This document shows, piece by piece, positions 45,041 through 52,541 of a DNA stretch of 64,000 nucleotides. Below the pieces are notes generated by a model. That model worked only from the letters and a program-made list of their open reading frames with translations, was not told the DNA's origin and searched no databases. The position numbers were made by a program, and so were the translations under genes. Origin of the DNA: Betaproteobacteria bacterium (GTDB lineage Bacteria > Pseudomonadota > Gammaproteobacteria > Burkholderiales > Usitatibacteraceae); NCBI GenBank assembly GCA_016709665.1, contig JADJMI010000008.1:150155-214154 (forward strand), in the 5' to 3' direction. The first letter of the stretch is position 1. The number at the start of each line of letters is the position of its first letter.

Positions 45041-46051
45041 ATGCGCGCCATTCGTCCGTTCCTCGCCTTCCTTGTCGCACTGACGGCCCTGGGCCTCGAT
45101 GCCGCCGAGCCGGTGGCCGACGGCCCGCGCGCCCGCTTCGACGACCCGTTCATCGCCACCCTCGAAGGCCGCTGGGACATCGTCCGGCGGATCCGCGGCA
45201 CCGAAGTGCGCAACACGCTGAGCGCCGCGTGGGTGCTGGACCACCAGTTCCTGCGCCTGCACATGAAGGACGTGAAGGAGCCGCCCGGCTACGAGGCCAT
45301 CGTCCTCATCGGCTACGTGCACGCGTCGAACGAGTACGTGGCCCACTGGACGGACACCTTCGGCGGCAAGTTCTCCGCCGTGGGTCGCGGCAAGCGCGCC
45401 GGCGATTCGATCGAGTTCCGCTTCGACTACCCCGACGGGCCCTTCTACAACACGTTCACCTGGCATCCCGGGCGCAAGGGCTGGGAGATGCGCCTGGAGT
45501 CGCAGGACGCGGCCGGCGCGCGAAAGCCCTTCGCGTTGGATACGCTCACGCGCGTGGCGTCCGCTTGCCCCGATACCGCGCGGCCCGCCACGCCGGAGGT
45601 GGATTTCGGGCCGGAGAAGGGTGCCGAAGCCCTCATCGTGAAGGCCATCGGGTCGGCCAGGACCTCGCTGCGCGTGGCGGCTTTCGCTTTCTCCTCGCCC
45701 ACGATCGTGAAGGCGCTGGTGGAGGCGAAGAAGCGCGGCGTGGACGTGCAGGCGGTCGTGGACCGCAAGCACAACACGCAGACGGACCCGAAGCGCATCG
45801 GCCGGGACGCCCTCGCGGCCCTAGCCGCGGCGAGCATCCCCGCGCGCACGAACGGCGACTACCGCATTCACCACGACAAGTTCATCGTCGTCGACGCGTG
45901 CCACGTGCAGACGGGCAGCTGGAACTACGCCGAGTCGGCCAACCGCAACAGCGAGAACGTGGTCGTGCTGTGGAACAGCCCGGAGACGGCGGCCGCTTAC
46001 CTGGGGCACTGGGAATCGCGGTTCGCGAAGGGCGAAGCGTTTCGCGAGTAG
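45041..46051 (+). CDS. Secreted fusion: DUF1579-like lipocalin domain plus phospholipase D-type nuclease
   Basis: 336 residues in one frame. A signal peptide (1-21) is followed by a beta-rich domain to about residue 170 (LEGRWDIVRRIRGTEVRNTLSAAWVLDHQFLRLHM ... FNTFTWHPGRKGWEMRLES is the general pattern). From about 185 there is a Nuc-like PLD domain: VDFGPEKGAEALIVKAIGSARTSLRVAAFAFSSPTIVKALVEAKKRGVDVQAVVD and a single HKD motif HHDKFIVVD with SWNY. One-HKD nucleases act as dimers. The pairing with a lipocalin-like domain is unusual. Confidence 0.82.
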   Translation: MRAIRPFLAFLVALTALGLDAAEPVADGPRARFDDPFIATLEGRWDIVRRIRGTEVRNTLSAAWVLDHQFLRLHMKDVKEPPGYEAIVLIGYVHASNEYVAHWTDTFGGKFSAVGRGKRAGDSIEFRFDYPDGPFYNTFTWHPGRKGWEMRLESQDAAGARKPFALDTLTRVASACPDTARPATPEVDFGPEKGAEALIVKAIGSARTSLRVAAFAFSSPTIVKALVEAKKRGVDVQAVVDRKHNTQTDPKRIGRDALAALAAASIPARTNGDYRIHHDKFIVVDACHVQTGSWNYAESANRNSENVVVLWNSPETAAAYLGHWESRFAKGEAFRE

Positions 46052-46070
46052 CGAGCGCGTTGCCCCAGCG

Positions 46071-46769
46071 CTAATCCGCCCGGAGCGCCCAATCCACCGC
46101 CGCCCGCGCGTGCAGCTCCGTCGTGTCGACGAGCGGCAGCTGCGAATCGACCGCGCCCACCAGCAAGGAGATCTCCGTGCAGCCCAGCACGATCGCCTGC
46201 GCCCCGTTGGCGGCCAGATCGGCCATCACGCGGCGGAATTCGGCGCGTGAGGCTTTGGTGACGACGCCCAGGCAGAGCTCCTCGAAGATCACGCGGTGCA
46301 CGAGCTCGCGATCCTTCGGCGGCGGCACGAGCGGCTCGATGCCCCGGGAGGCCAGGTAGTCGCGGTAGAAGGCCTGCTCCATCGTCGGCCGCGTGCCCAG
46401 CAACCCGACGCGGGTGTGCCCCGCCTGCTTCAGCGCCCGCGCGGTGGGCTCGGCGATGTGCAGGAAGGGCATTCCGGCGACAGCCGCCTCGATCGCCGGG
46501 GCGACGCGGTGCATGGTGTTCGTGCAAAGGAGAAGGCACTGCGCGCCGCCCGCCTGCACCTGCCTTGCGGCCTGGGCGAGCGCCTTGCCGACGCGATCCC
46601 AGTCGCCCGATTGCATCGGGCCTTCGACCTCGTGGAAATCCACGTTCACGAGGACGATCTTCGCCGAGTGCAGGCCGCCCAGGCGCGCCTTCACGAATTC
46701 GTTGAGCAGCCGGTAGTACGTGGCCGTCGATTCCCAGCTCATGCCGCCGATGAGGCCGATGGTCTTCAT
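46071..46769 (-). CDS. Aspartate/glutamate racemase family protein
   Basis: 232 residues. MKTIGLIGGMSWESTATYYRLLNE is the canonical start. Catalytic cysteines: Cys82 in LLLCTNTMH and Cys197 in IVLGCTEI. The pair fits a two-base, PLP-independent amino-acid racemase of the aspartate racemase (YgeA-like) type. The ATG overlaps the TGA of the upstream MerR gene, so the two are co-translated. Confidence 0.92.
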   Translation of the reverse strand: MKTIGLIGGMSWESTATYYRLLNEFVKARLGGLHSAKIVLVNVDFHEVEGPMQSGDWDRVGKALAQAARQVQAGGAQCLLLCTNTMHRVAPAIEAAVAGMPFLHIAEPTARALKQAGHTRVGLLGTRPTMEQAFYRDYLASRGIEPLVPPPKDRELVHRVIFEELCLGVVTKASRAEFRRVMADLAANGAQAIVLGCTEISLLVGAVDSQLPLVDTTELHARAAVDWALRAD

Positions 46770-47227
46770 GATGTCGCCGCCCTCGTCTTGCGGGTGGCCG
46801 TCTTCTTGCGGAGGGGCGTGACGATCGGCGCCTTCGGTTCGAAGAGGCCGGTAGACGCGACCCGCAGCAGCCGCCTGAACGAGGGGCACTCCATGTGGCT
46901 CTTCGCCGGGCAGACCGCGGCGTGGCGCAACCCGTCGCGCATGGCGGTGAAGCGGCCGATCAGGTCGTCGAGTTCCTCCGCCTTCGAGGCGAGGCGCTTG
47001 CGGTCGATCCTCGGCCGGCCGTTGGGCGCGTACATGCCGGCGATCTCGTCGAGCGAGAAGCCCGCCGAGCGGCCCAGCGCGATGAGCGCCAGGCGCTCGA
47101 TCACGTCCGGGCCGAACACGCGCCGCAGGCCCTGCCGGCCGACGGAGCGGATGAGGCCCTTTTCCTCGTAGAAGCGCAGCGTCGATGCCGGCACGCCGGA
47201 GCTTTTCGCCACCTCCGCGATATCCAT
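46766..47227 (-). CDS. MerR-family transcriptional regulator
   Basis: 153 residues. MDIAEVAKSSGVPASTLRFYEEKGLIRSVGRQGLRRVFGPDVIERLALIALGRSAGFSLDEIAGMY is the MerR DNA-binding domain, followed by a coiled-coil (RKRLASKAEELDDLIGRFTAMRDGLRHA). Two later cysteines (VCPAKSHMECPSF) could sense redox or metal. A perfect 20-bp dyad in the divergent promoter is its likely site. Downstream on the same strand is an aspartate-racemase-like gene. Confidence 0.92.
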   Translation of the reverse strand: MDIAEVAKSSGVPASTLRFYEEKGLIRSVGRQGLRRVFGPDVIERLALIALGRSAGFSLDEIAGMYAPNGRPRIDRKRLASKAEELDDLIGRFTAMRDGLRHAAVCPAKSHMECPSFRRLLRVASTGLFEPKAPIVTPLRKKTATRKTRAATS

Positions 47228-47240
47228 GGCGACCCCCTTG

Positions 47241-47260
47241 ACTTCAAGTTGACTTGAAGT
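47241..47260. promoter_or_regulatory. MerR operator
   Basis: ACTTCAAGTTGACTTGAAGT is a perfect inverted repeat of 9 bp with a 2-bp centre. It is preceded by TTGACTTCAAG, the form seen in several MerR-type promoters where the dyad lies within an overlong spacer. It lies 14 bp from the merR start and 49 bp from the divergent DUF2938 gene. Confidence 0.8.
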
Positions 47261-47308
47261 GGCACTGTGCCCCCCTGGCCTCGCGAAGGCAACCCCCAGG
47301 AGGGCGAC

Positions 47309-47800
47309 ATGGACATCGGCTTGCAGGTACTTTTCACCGGGATCGGCGCCACGGCGCTCATGGACGGGGCGATGCTCGCGCGCGAGCGCATCCTCGGCGT
47401 CGCGAAACCCGACTACGGCTTCGTCGGCCGCTGGCTGGCGCACATGGCGCACGGGCAATTCGCCCATGCGCGCATCGCGGCCGCGCCGGCGGTGCGGGGC
47501 GAGCGGGCGATCGGGTGGGCGGCGCACTACGCGATCGGCATCGCCTTCGCCGGGATCCTGTACGGGTCCGCGGGCGCCGGCTGGTTCCGCGCACCCACGA
47601 TCGGCATCGCGCTCGCCGTCGGCATCGCCACGGTGGCGGCGCCCTTCCTCGTGATGCAGCCGGCGATGGGCGCCGGCTTCGCCGCCAGCCGCACGCCGCG
47701 GCCGAACGCGGCGCGCATCCAGAGCATCGCCACTCACGCGATCTTCGGGCTAGGCCTCTACGGGGCCGGGCTTCTCTCGAGCTTCATCGCGGCGCCGTGA
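47309..47800 (+). CDS. DUF2938 membrane protein
   Basis: 163 residues. Hydrophobic segments include VLFTGIGATALMDGAMLA, AIGWAAHYAIGIAFAGILYG, IGIALAVGIATVAAPFLVM and IATHAIFGLGLYGAGLL. QPAMGAGFAASRTPRPNAARIQSI is typical of DUF2938. The function is unknown. AGGAGG precedes the ATG. Divergent from merR and probably controlled by it. Confidence 0.85.
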   Translation: MDIGLQVLFTGIGATALMDGAMLARERILGVAKPDYGFVGRWLAHMAHGQFAHARIAAAPAVRGERAIGWAAHYAIGIAFAGILYGSAGAGWFRAPTIGIALAVGIATVAAPFLVMQPAMGAGFAASRTPRPNAARIQSIATHAIFGLGLYGAGLLSSFIAAP

Positions 47801-47846
47801 GAGGGCGCCATCCCCTTCACTCACTCAACCACGAAAGGAAATCGAC

Positions 47847-48071
47847 ATGCGAATTCCCTCCCGCTATTCCCCGATCGTCTTCGGCGCCATTCTCTCGGCC
47901 ATCATGGTGGCCATCGTCTCAGCGTTCGTCCTCGTGACCACGCAGGGCTTCCACGCAGGACTCATCCAGCAATGGGCGAGGAGCTGCCTCACCACCTGGC
48001 CCGTGGCCTTCCCGACCGTGACGCTCATCGCGCCGTGGGTGCGGCGGGTGGTGGGGCGGGTGACGGCTTGA
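47847..48071 (+). CDS. DUF2798 small membrane protein
   Basis: 74 residues with two helices. YSPIVFGAILSAIMVAIVSAFVLVTTQGFHAGLIQQWARSCLTTWPVAFPTVTLIAPWVRRVV matches DUF2798. It follows the DUF2938 gene by 46 bp and is probably in the same MerR-controlled transcript. Confidence 0.85.
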   Translation: MRIPSRYSPIVFGAILSAIMVAIVSAFVLVTTQGFHAGLIQQWARSCLTTWPVAFPTVTLIAPWVRRVVGRVTA

Positions 48072-48563
48072 TCAGGCCGGAGGGCGGAAGATGGACGCGT
48101 AGCGGAAATGCCGTTGCACGAACGCCTTGATCTTCGCGGCATCCGGGTGCGTCGCATTGATGAGCACCACCCGCTCTTCCGGCACGATGACCGAGGGCGC
48201 CAGAAGCACGGCCGATCCGCCCCGGCGATACCAGGCGGAGGCAGCCTCCACGCTCGCCCGGCCTGCGGGTATGGCGCTCCAGGCCGGATCCAGGGCGGTG
48301 GCTTCAAGCGCCTCGTGCCTTGCGAAGACGGCTTTCGGGATCTCGATCCGCACGACAAAGCGGTCGAGCGGCAGGCCCAGCGGATTCACGTGGGCCGCGG
48401 TCTCCAGGACCGCCAGCGCGAGGGTGGAGGCCGCATACACGACACGCTGCCCGGATTCGTTCCACCGGCCCGGGTAGCGGGCGGACCCGTTGCCGGAAAG
48501 GTCGTTCGCGCGGCGATCGCGTGTTTGCGCCGCGATGCGCCAGGCGACCACCGCATCGCTCAC
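48072..48563 (-). CDS. RES-domain toxin
   Basis: 163 residues from a GTG that overlaps the antitoxin stop (GTGA). The RES fold is seen in WRIAAQTRDRRANDLSGNGSARYPGRWNESGQRVVYAASTLALAVLETAAHVN, with the conserved Arg, Glu and Ser positions. RES toxins degrade NAD+ or ADP-ribosylate targets. The gene ends directly at the stop of the convergent DUF2798 gene. Confidence 0.9.
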   Translation of the reverse strand: MSDAVVAWRIAAQTRDRRANDLSGNGSARYPGRWNESGQRVVYAASTLALAVLETAAHVNPLGLPLDRFVVRIEIPKAVFARHEALEATALDPAWSAIPAGRASVEAASAWYRRGGSAVLLAPSVIVPEERVVLINATHPDAAKIKAFVQRHFRYASIFRPPA

Positions 48564-49129
48564 AGGTACGAGCCGCTTTCGAGGGCGCCCAGCGTGCGCG
48601 AGACGATCTCGAAGCCCGTGGGGGTGTCGAGCAGGTCCGAGGGCTTGCGGCCGCCCAGGGCGGGCTGTGGCGTCTCGATCCATTCCCCGAGCCAATGCGC
48701 CGTTTCGAAGCGGGTCGCGCCGGCCGCCGTGCTTTGCGAGACGATGTCGTGCGCCTGCCCGAGCAGCCGCACCATCGCGAGCGCACGCTGCCCGCCCGCG
48801 CCGCCCACCAATTCGTCCCGGGCGACCTTGGCCTCGATGGTGGCCTTGGGCACGTCCAGCATGCCGTAGAAGCGCGCGACGGGAATCTTCAGCTCGTTGG
48901 CGAGATCCTTCACCAGGCGTGCCTTCACGCCGGTGCGCTCGGCCTCCATGAGCTGCAGGGGCGTGGCGCGGCGGATGCTGGCGACGTATTGCTTGACGCC
49001 TTGCTTGGCCTCATAGGCCGCGAGGGGCCTGGAGGCAACGAGCTCGCCCGTGACGAGGATGCCCGCGGGGCGCCCGGCGCGGGACGCCCCCTTGCGCGGC
49101 GTGGTGCGCGACTTCGGGAAATTGGCCAT
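48560..49129 (-). CDS. Xre/MbcA/ParS-type antitoxin of the RES toxin
   Basis: 189 residues. The N-terminal region is basic. A helical DUF2384-type C-terminal domain (AHDIVSQSTAAGATRFETAHWLGEWIETPQPALGGRKPSDLLDTPTGFEIVSRTLGALESGSYL) neutralises the toxin and contains the ALGGRKPSDLLDT signature. It precedes the toxin in the operon, with a 4-bp overlap. A short dyad GTTT-C-AAAC at about 49162-49170 upstream could be an autoregulatory site, but this is weak. Confidence 0.92.
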   Translation of the reverse strand: MANFPKSRTTPRKGASRAGRPAGILVTGELVASRPLAAYEAKQGVKQYVASIRRATPLQLMEAERTGVKARLVKDLANELKIPVARFYGMLDVPKATIEAKVARDELVGGAGGQRALAMVRLLGQAHDIVSQSTAAGATRFETAHWLGEWIETPQPALGGRKPSDLLDTPTGFEIVSRTLGALESGSYL

Positions 49130-49223
49130 GGGCGTGACTGTCCTGTTCGGGACGAATGATAGTTTCAAACAAGACAACGCGCAACGGGCCCGCCGCGATG
49201 ACAGGCTGGCGTCGAAAGGGGCT

Positions 49224-49795
49224 TCAGCAGTTGATCGGCGCGAACCCCGCCCACGGCCGGATCTCGAAATCGAACGCGGGCATCGGCACCAACACGCCGT
49301 CCACGATCATCGCCGGCAGCTCGAGCCGGCCGGGGAAGTCGATGGGCGGAAGCCCGGTGAACACGAACGTGTGCCACACCGTGCCGTGCGGCGGCACCGG
49401 GATCGCGTGCGGCGAAAGCACTTCGTCGCGTCGCGCGAAACCGAAGCGAAGCTCGGTGGGGGTGTTCCCGTCCTTGCGCACGATGCGGCCCTGAAGCTCC
49501 GCAGGCCGGACGATGCTGTCCTTGCGACCCTGCACGCGCACGAAGCCCTCGCCCGTCTTCGCGGCGTAGAGGGGCTTGAGCGTCGCTTCGAAGCGCACGC
49601 CGGAACTTTCCCACGCGGCGAGCACCGGCGGCCCGATGTCGCGGCAGATGGCCTGCACGTGCCGGATGCCGGGCGAATCGAGATGGACGTAGGTGGCCGC
49701 GAGCGGGAAGCAGCCTGCGAGCGCGGCCGAGTGCCGCGATGACCGGGCGGCGAGCGCAGGGCGAGCCCGAGGGCGGCGGGGCGGTCGCGGTACAC
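49224..49795 (-). CDS. Hypothetical (lipo)protein, N-terminus unclear
   Basis: The last 150 or so residues are clear (TYVHLDSPGIRHVQAICRDIGPPVLAAWESSGVRFEATLKPLYAAKTGEGFVRVQ ... AFDFEIRPWAGFAPINC). Just before them AALAGCFPLAA looks like a lipobox. No start codon exists in this frame near it. A GTG at 49795 in another frame begins MYRDRPAALGLALRS. One or two indels between 49700 and 49790 probably hide the true signal peptide. No family recognised. Confidence 0.55.
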
Positions 49796-49813
49796 CGGGG
49801 GCCGGGGGGCCGT

Positions 49814-50437
49814 TCAACCGGCCTTGCGCATCACCTCGCCGAGTTCCTCGTGCCCCCTGGCGACCAGCGTTTCGGCGGCGCCCAGGCGATCGCGCGCCTC
49901 CTTGTTCTGGCTGAGCTTGGACTTGCCCGCGATCGACGTGATCTCCACCTCGATGCCCACGATCTTCGACAGCATCTCGTCGATGAAATCCGGCGCGGAA
50001 TCGCCCATCTTCCACGGCTTGGGCTCGGCGGCTTCATGGTGCCGCGTGAGGCGCGCGAGCAGGCCGCGCACGAAACGCTCGTCGTCCAGGATGGTGAGGC
50101 GGCCGTGGGCGTGCACCACCTCGTAGTTCCACGTGGGCACCTGGCGGTGGGCCTCGTGCTTGCTCGGGTACCAGTTGGGCGAGACGTAGGCCTCGGCGCC
50201 GCGGAAGATCACCAGCACATCGGTGCCCGTGGGGCTGGCCTGCCAGAGCGGGTTCGCGCGGGCGACGTGGGCGGAGAGCTTGCCGAAGGGCCCCGAGGCG
50301 GGATCGAACTCGAAGGGGACGTGGTCGGCATCCAGGCCATCGGAACCCGCCCGCACGATCGTGCCGAGCGGGTGGGCGCGGATGATGCGTTGCAGTTCCT
50401 CGGGATTCGCTTGCGCGAAATGGGGCGGGATGTACAT
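49814..50437 (-). CDS. PaiB-like FMN-binding protein
   Basis: 207 residues with the split-barrel flavin fold. MYIPPHFAQANPEELQRIIRAHPLGTIV, HVPFEFDP, ANPLWQ, VLVIFRGAEAYVSPNWYPSKHEAHRQVPTWNYEVVHAHG are the PaiB signature. The family was first described as a negative regulator of sporulation and protease genes, but biochemical activity is unknown. The ATG is at 50437; upstream in-frame sequence is not conserved. Confidence 0.9.
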   Translation of the reverse strand: MYIPPHFAQANPEELQRIIRAHPLGTIVRAGSDGLDADHVPFEFDPASGPFGKLSAHVARANPLWQASPTGTDVLVIFRGAEAYVSPNWYPSKHEAHRQVPTWNYEVVHAHGRLTILDDERFVRGLLARLTRHHEAAEPKPWKMGDSAPDFIDEMLSKIVGIEVEITSIAGKSKLSQNKEARDRLGAAETLVARGHEELGEVMRKAG

Positions 50438-50477
50438 GGCGGCTTTCGGGGCTCGTGGGGTCGAGGCGAATGCGATT

Positions 50478-51251
50478 CTATCGCTCCGCCGCGTCCCCGG
50501 AATCGTCGGGCGCCGTGAGGACACGCAGCATTCGCTCCGGGTTCGCCATGAAGTCGTGCATCACCCGGTAGTGCTCCGTGTCGCGGTATTCCACCTGCGC
50601 GACGCCTTCGCGCGTGAACTCGTAGATCGTCGCCTCCGGGTAGGCCATCAGGATGGGCGAATGCGTGGCGATGATGAACTGCGATTCGGCGTTCACCAGG
50701 TCGTGGATGCGGGCGAGCGCCGCGAGCTGGCGCTGGGGCGAGAGGGCCGCCTCCGGTTCGTCGAGCAGGTAGAGCCCGTGGCCGCCGAAGCGGTTGAGCA
50801 TGAGCGCCATGAACGATTCGCCGTGGGACTGCTCGTGCAGCGAACGGCCGCCGTAGGAATCGATGACGCGCGCGCCGCCGCCTCCGGAATCGAGCCGCTC
50901 GATCTCCGTGGCCACGTTGAAGAAGCTCTCGGCGCGCAGGAAGAAGCCGTCCTTCGGGCGCCGCAAGCCCTTGCCGATGGTGAGGTAGTCCGCGAGGGTG
51001 GAGTGCGAGGCGCGCGTGTCGAAGCGGAAGTTGCGCGTGCCGCCCTCTGCGTTGAAACCCAGGCCGATGGCGATGGCTTCGAGCAGGGTCGACTTGCCCG
51101 AACCGTTCTCGCCCACGAAGAACGTCACCTTGGGGTGGAGCTTCAACGTCTCCAGCGGTTGCACGGCCGGGAGGCAGAAGGGATATTCGCCGAAGGACGG
51201 GACCTTCTCGCGCTTGAGTCGGACGTCGATGGCGAACTGGGTGGAGAGCAT
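50478..51251 (-). CDS. AAA-family ATPase (RecF/SMC-like, predicted)
   Basis: 257 residues. Walker A GENGSGKST (47-55), signature-like SHGESF (143-148), Walker B LYLLDEPEAAL (DEPEA 164-168), and the His switch ATHSP (195-199). This is the single-domain ATPase common in overcoming-lysogeny-like and other small ABC-type ATPases. It has no neighbouring nuclease. A Fic gene lies 21 bp upstream on the same strand and may share its transcript. Confidence 0.9.
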   Translation of the reverse strand: MLSTQFAIDVRLKREKVPSFGEYPFCLPAVQPLETLKLHPKVTFFVGENGSGKSTLLEAIAIGLGFNAEGGTRNFRFDTRASHSTLADYLTIGKGLRRPKDGFFLRAESFFNVATEIERLDSGGGGARVIDSYGGRSLHEQSHGESFMALMLNRFGGHGLYLLDEPEAALSPQRQLAALARIHDLVNAESQFIIATHSPILMAYPEATIYEFTREGVAQVEYRDTEHYRVMHDFMANPERMLRVLTAPDDSGDAAER

Positions 51252-51271
51252 GTTCGTCCGTGCTGCGAGGG

Positions 51272-52420
51272 CTATCCCGCCCAGCCCGGCAAGTTGATCC
51301 AGTACCGGGTGGCGCGGCCCTGTCCTGTCGTGACGAGCAGGCCGGCCTGCGCCAGGTCGGTGAGATCGCGCGTGGCCGTCGCCTTCGATGTGCCCGTCAG
51401 GTTGGCGTACTTCTCGGCGCGCATCCCGCCCTCGAACCCGCCCTTGCCCGCGTCCAGCAACGCCGTGAGCGCTTTGCGTTGGCGGTCGCTCAATTCGCGA
51501 TGGCGGTGCGCGGCCCAGAAGCGGTTCTTCTCCAGTGCGGCTTCGACGGCCACCTGCGACGCGAGGCACGCCTGGGCGAGTTGCTCGAGGAAGAAGGCGA
51601 CCCACGCGGTCACGTCGAGCGTGCCGCGCTGCGCCGTGTTGAGCGCCGCGTAGTAGTCCTTGCGCACGGCGAGCAATTGGCGCGCGACGCCATAGAACTG
51701 CCGGTCGACTTGCGCATCCTGGGCCAGCGCCATGTCGACGAGCGCGCGCCCGATCCGGCCGTTGCCATCCTCGAACGGGTGGATGGTCTCGAACCAGAGG
51801 TGGGAGATCGCGGCGCGCACCATGCCGTCTTGCGCATGGCCGCGAGCCTCGCCAGGGCGAGTCTCCTCCCACCAGCGCAGGAACGCGTTCATCTGCGCGG
51901 GCACGGCGGCGGCGGCCGGTGCCGCGTAGTGCACGACCTCGCGTCCGATGGGCCCGCTCACGATCTGCATGGGCTCAGCGCCTTCGCGGTACTTGCCGAC
52001 GGCGATCGGGCGGATGCCGCTCGTGCCGCCGGGAAAGAGCGCGGACTGCCAGCGCTGCAGCCGATCGTGATCGAGGGCTGACGGGAACGAGCCGATGGCG
52101 TCCTGCATCACGTCGAGCAGCCCGTCGACGTGGCGGCTCGCGCGCGCGTCGCTTTCGTCGGCGGTGCCGAGCCGGCGCATCACCGAGCTTCTCACCACGG
52201 CCAGCTCCAGCGCCTGGCCTTCGATGGCCGCGGTGGCCACGGCTTCCTCGGCCCATGTCGCGCTGGCGATGCGGGCCGCCTCTTCGAAGCCGATTGCATG
52301 CAGCAGGCCCAGCACCCTGCCCTGTTCGCGCCGGGCGCGGGCGAGCGCGGTCGCCAGCGCGCTGCTATCGACGCGAAACGCGGGCCACTCGGGGTGCTGC
52401 CAGATCCAGTCTTGAGCCAT
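51272..52420 (-). CDS. Fic-domain AMPylator with DUF4172 N-terminus and winged-helix C-terminus
   Basis: 382 residues from ATG 52420. DUF4172 (1-90: DWIWQHPEWPAFRVDSSALATALARAR) contains the self-inhibitory motif TAAIEG (Thr63 to Gly68). The Fic core has HPFEDGNGR (214-222) with catalytic His214. The C-terminal part (GMRAEKYANLTGTSKATATRDLTDLAQAGLLVTTGQGRATRYWINLP) is a winged helix. A Fic protein with intramolecular inhibition and a DNA-binding tail probably autoregulates. Half-sites upstream fit this. Confidence 0.92.
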   Translation of the reverse strand: MAQDWIWQHPEWPAFRVDSSALATALARARREQGRVLGLLHAIGFEEAARIASATWAEEAVATAAIEGQALELAVVRSSVMRRLGTADESDARASRHVDGLLDVMQDAIGSFPSALDHDRLQRWQSALFPGGTSGIRPIAVGKYREGAEPMQIVSGPIGREVVHYAAPAAAAVPAQMNAFLRWWEETRPGEARGHAQDGMVRAAISHLWFETIHPFEDGNGRIGRALVDMALAQDAQVDRQFYGVARQLLAVRKDYYAALNTAQRGTLDVTAWVAFFLEQLAQACLASQVAVEAALEKNRFWAAHRHRELSDRQRKALTALLDAGKGGFEGGMRAEKYANLTGTSKATATRDLTDLAQAGLLVTTGQGRATRYWINLPGWAG

Positions 52421-52444
52421 GTTCCGATCTTTGCGGATCATTAT

Positions 52445-52503
52445 ATGAGCCGTATTATAGGGAATTGCGGCTCATGGCACAAATCGGCTCGGAAAATGAG
52501 CCG
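52445..52503. promoter_or_regulatory. Fic-gene operator: four GAGCCG half-sites
   Basis: ATGAGCCG at 52445-52452, its complement CGGCTCAT at 52468-52475, CGGCTC at 52485-52490 and ATGAGCCG at 52496-52503. This makes two inverted pairs around the AT-rich TATTATAGGGAATT, which looks like a promoter region. It lies 25 bp upstream of the fic start. Confidence 0.65.
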
Positions 52504-52541
52504 CTAATGTGCGGGCGAGGATCAGGAGTCGGCTTCCGCCG

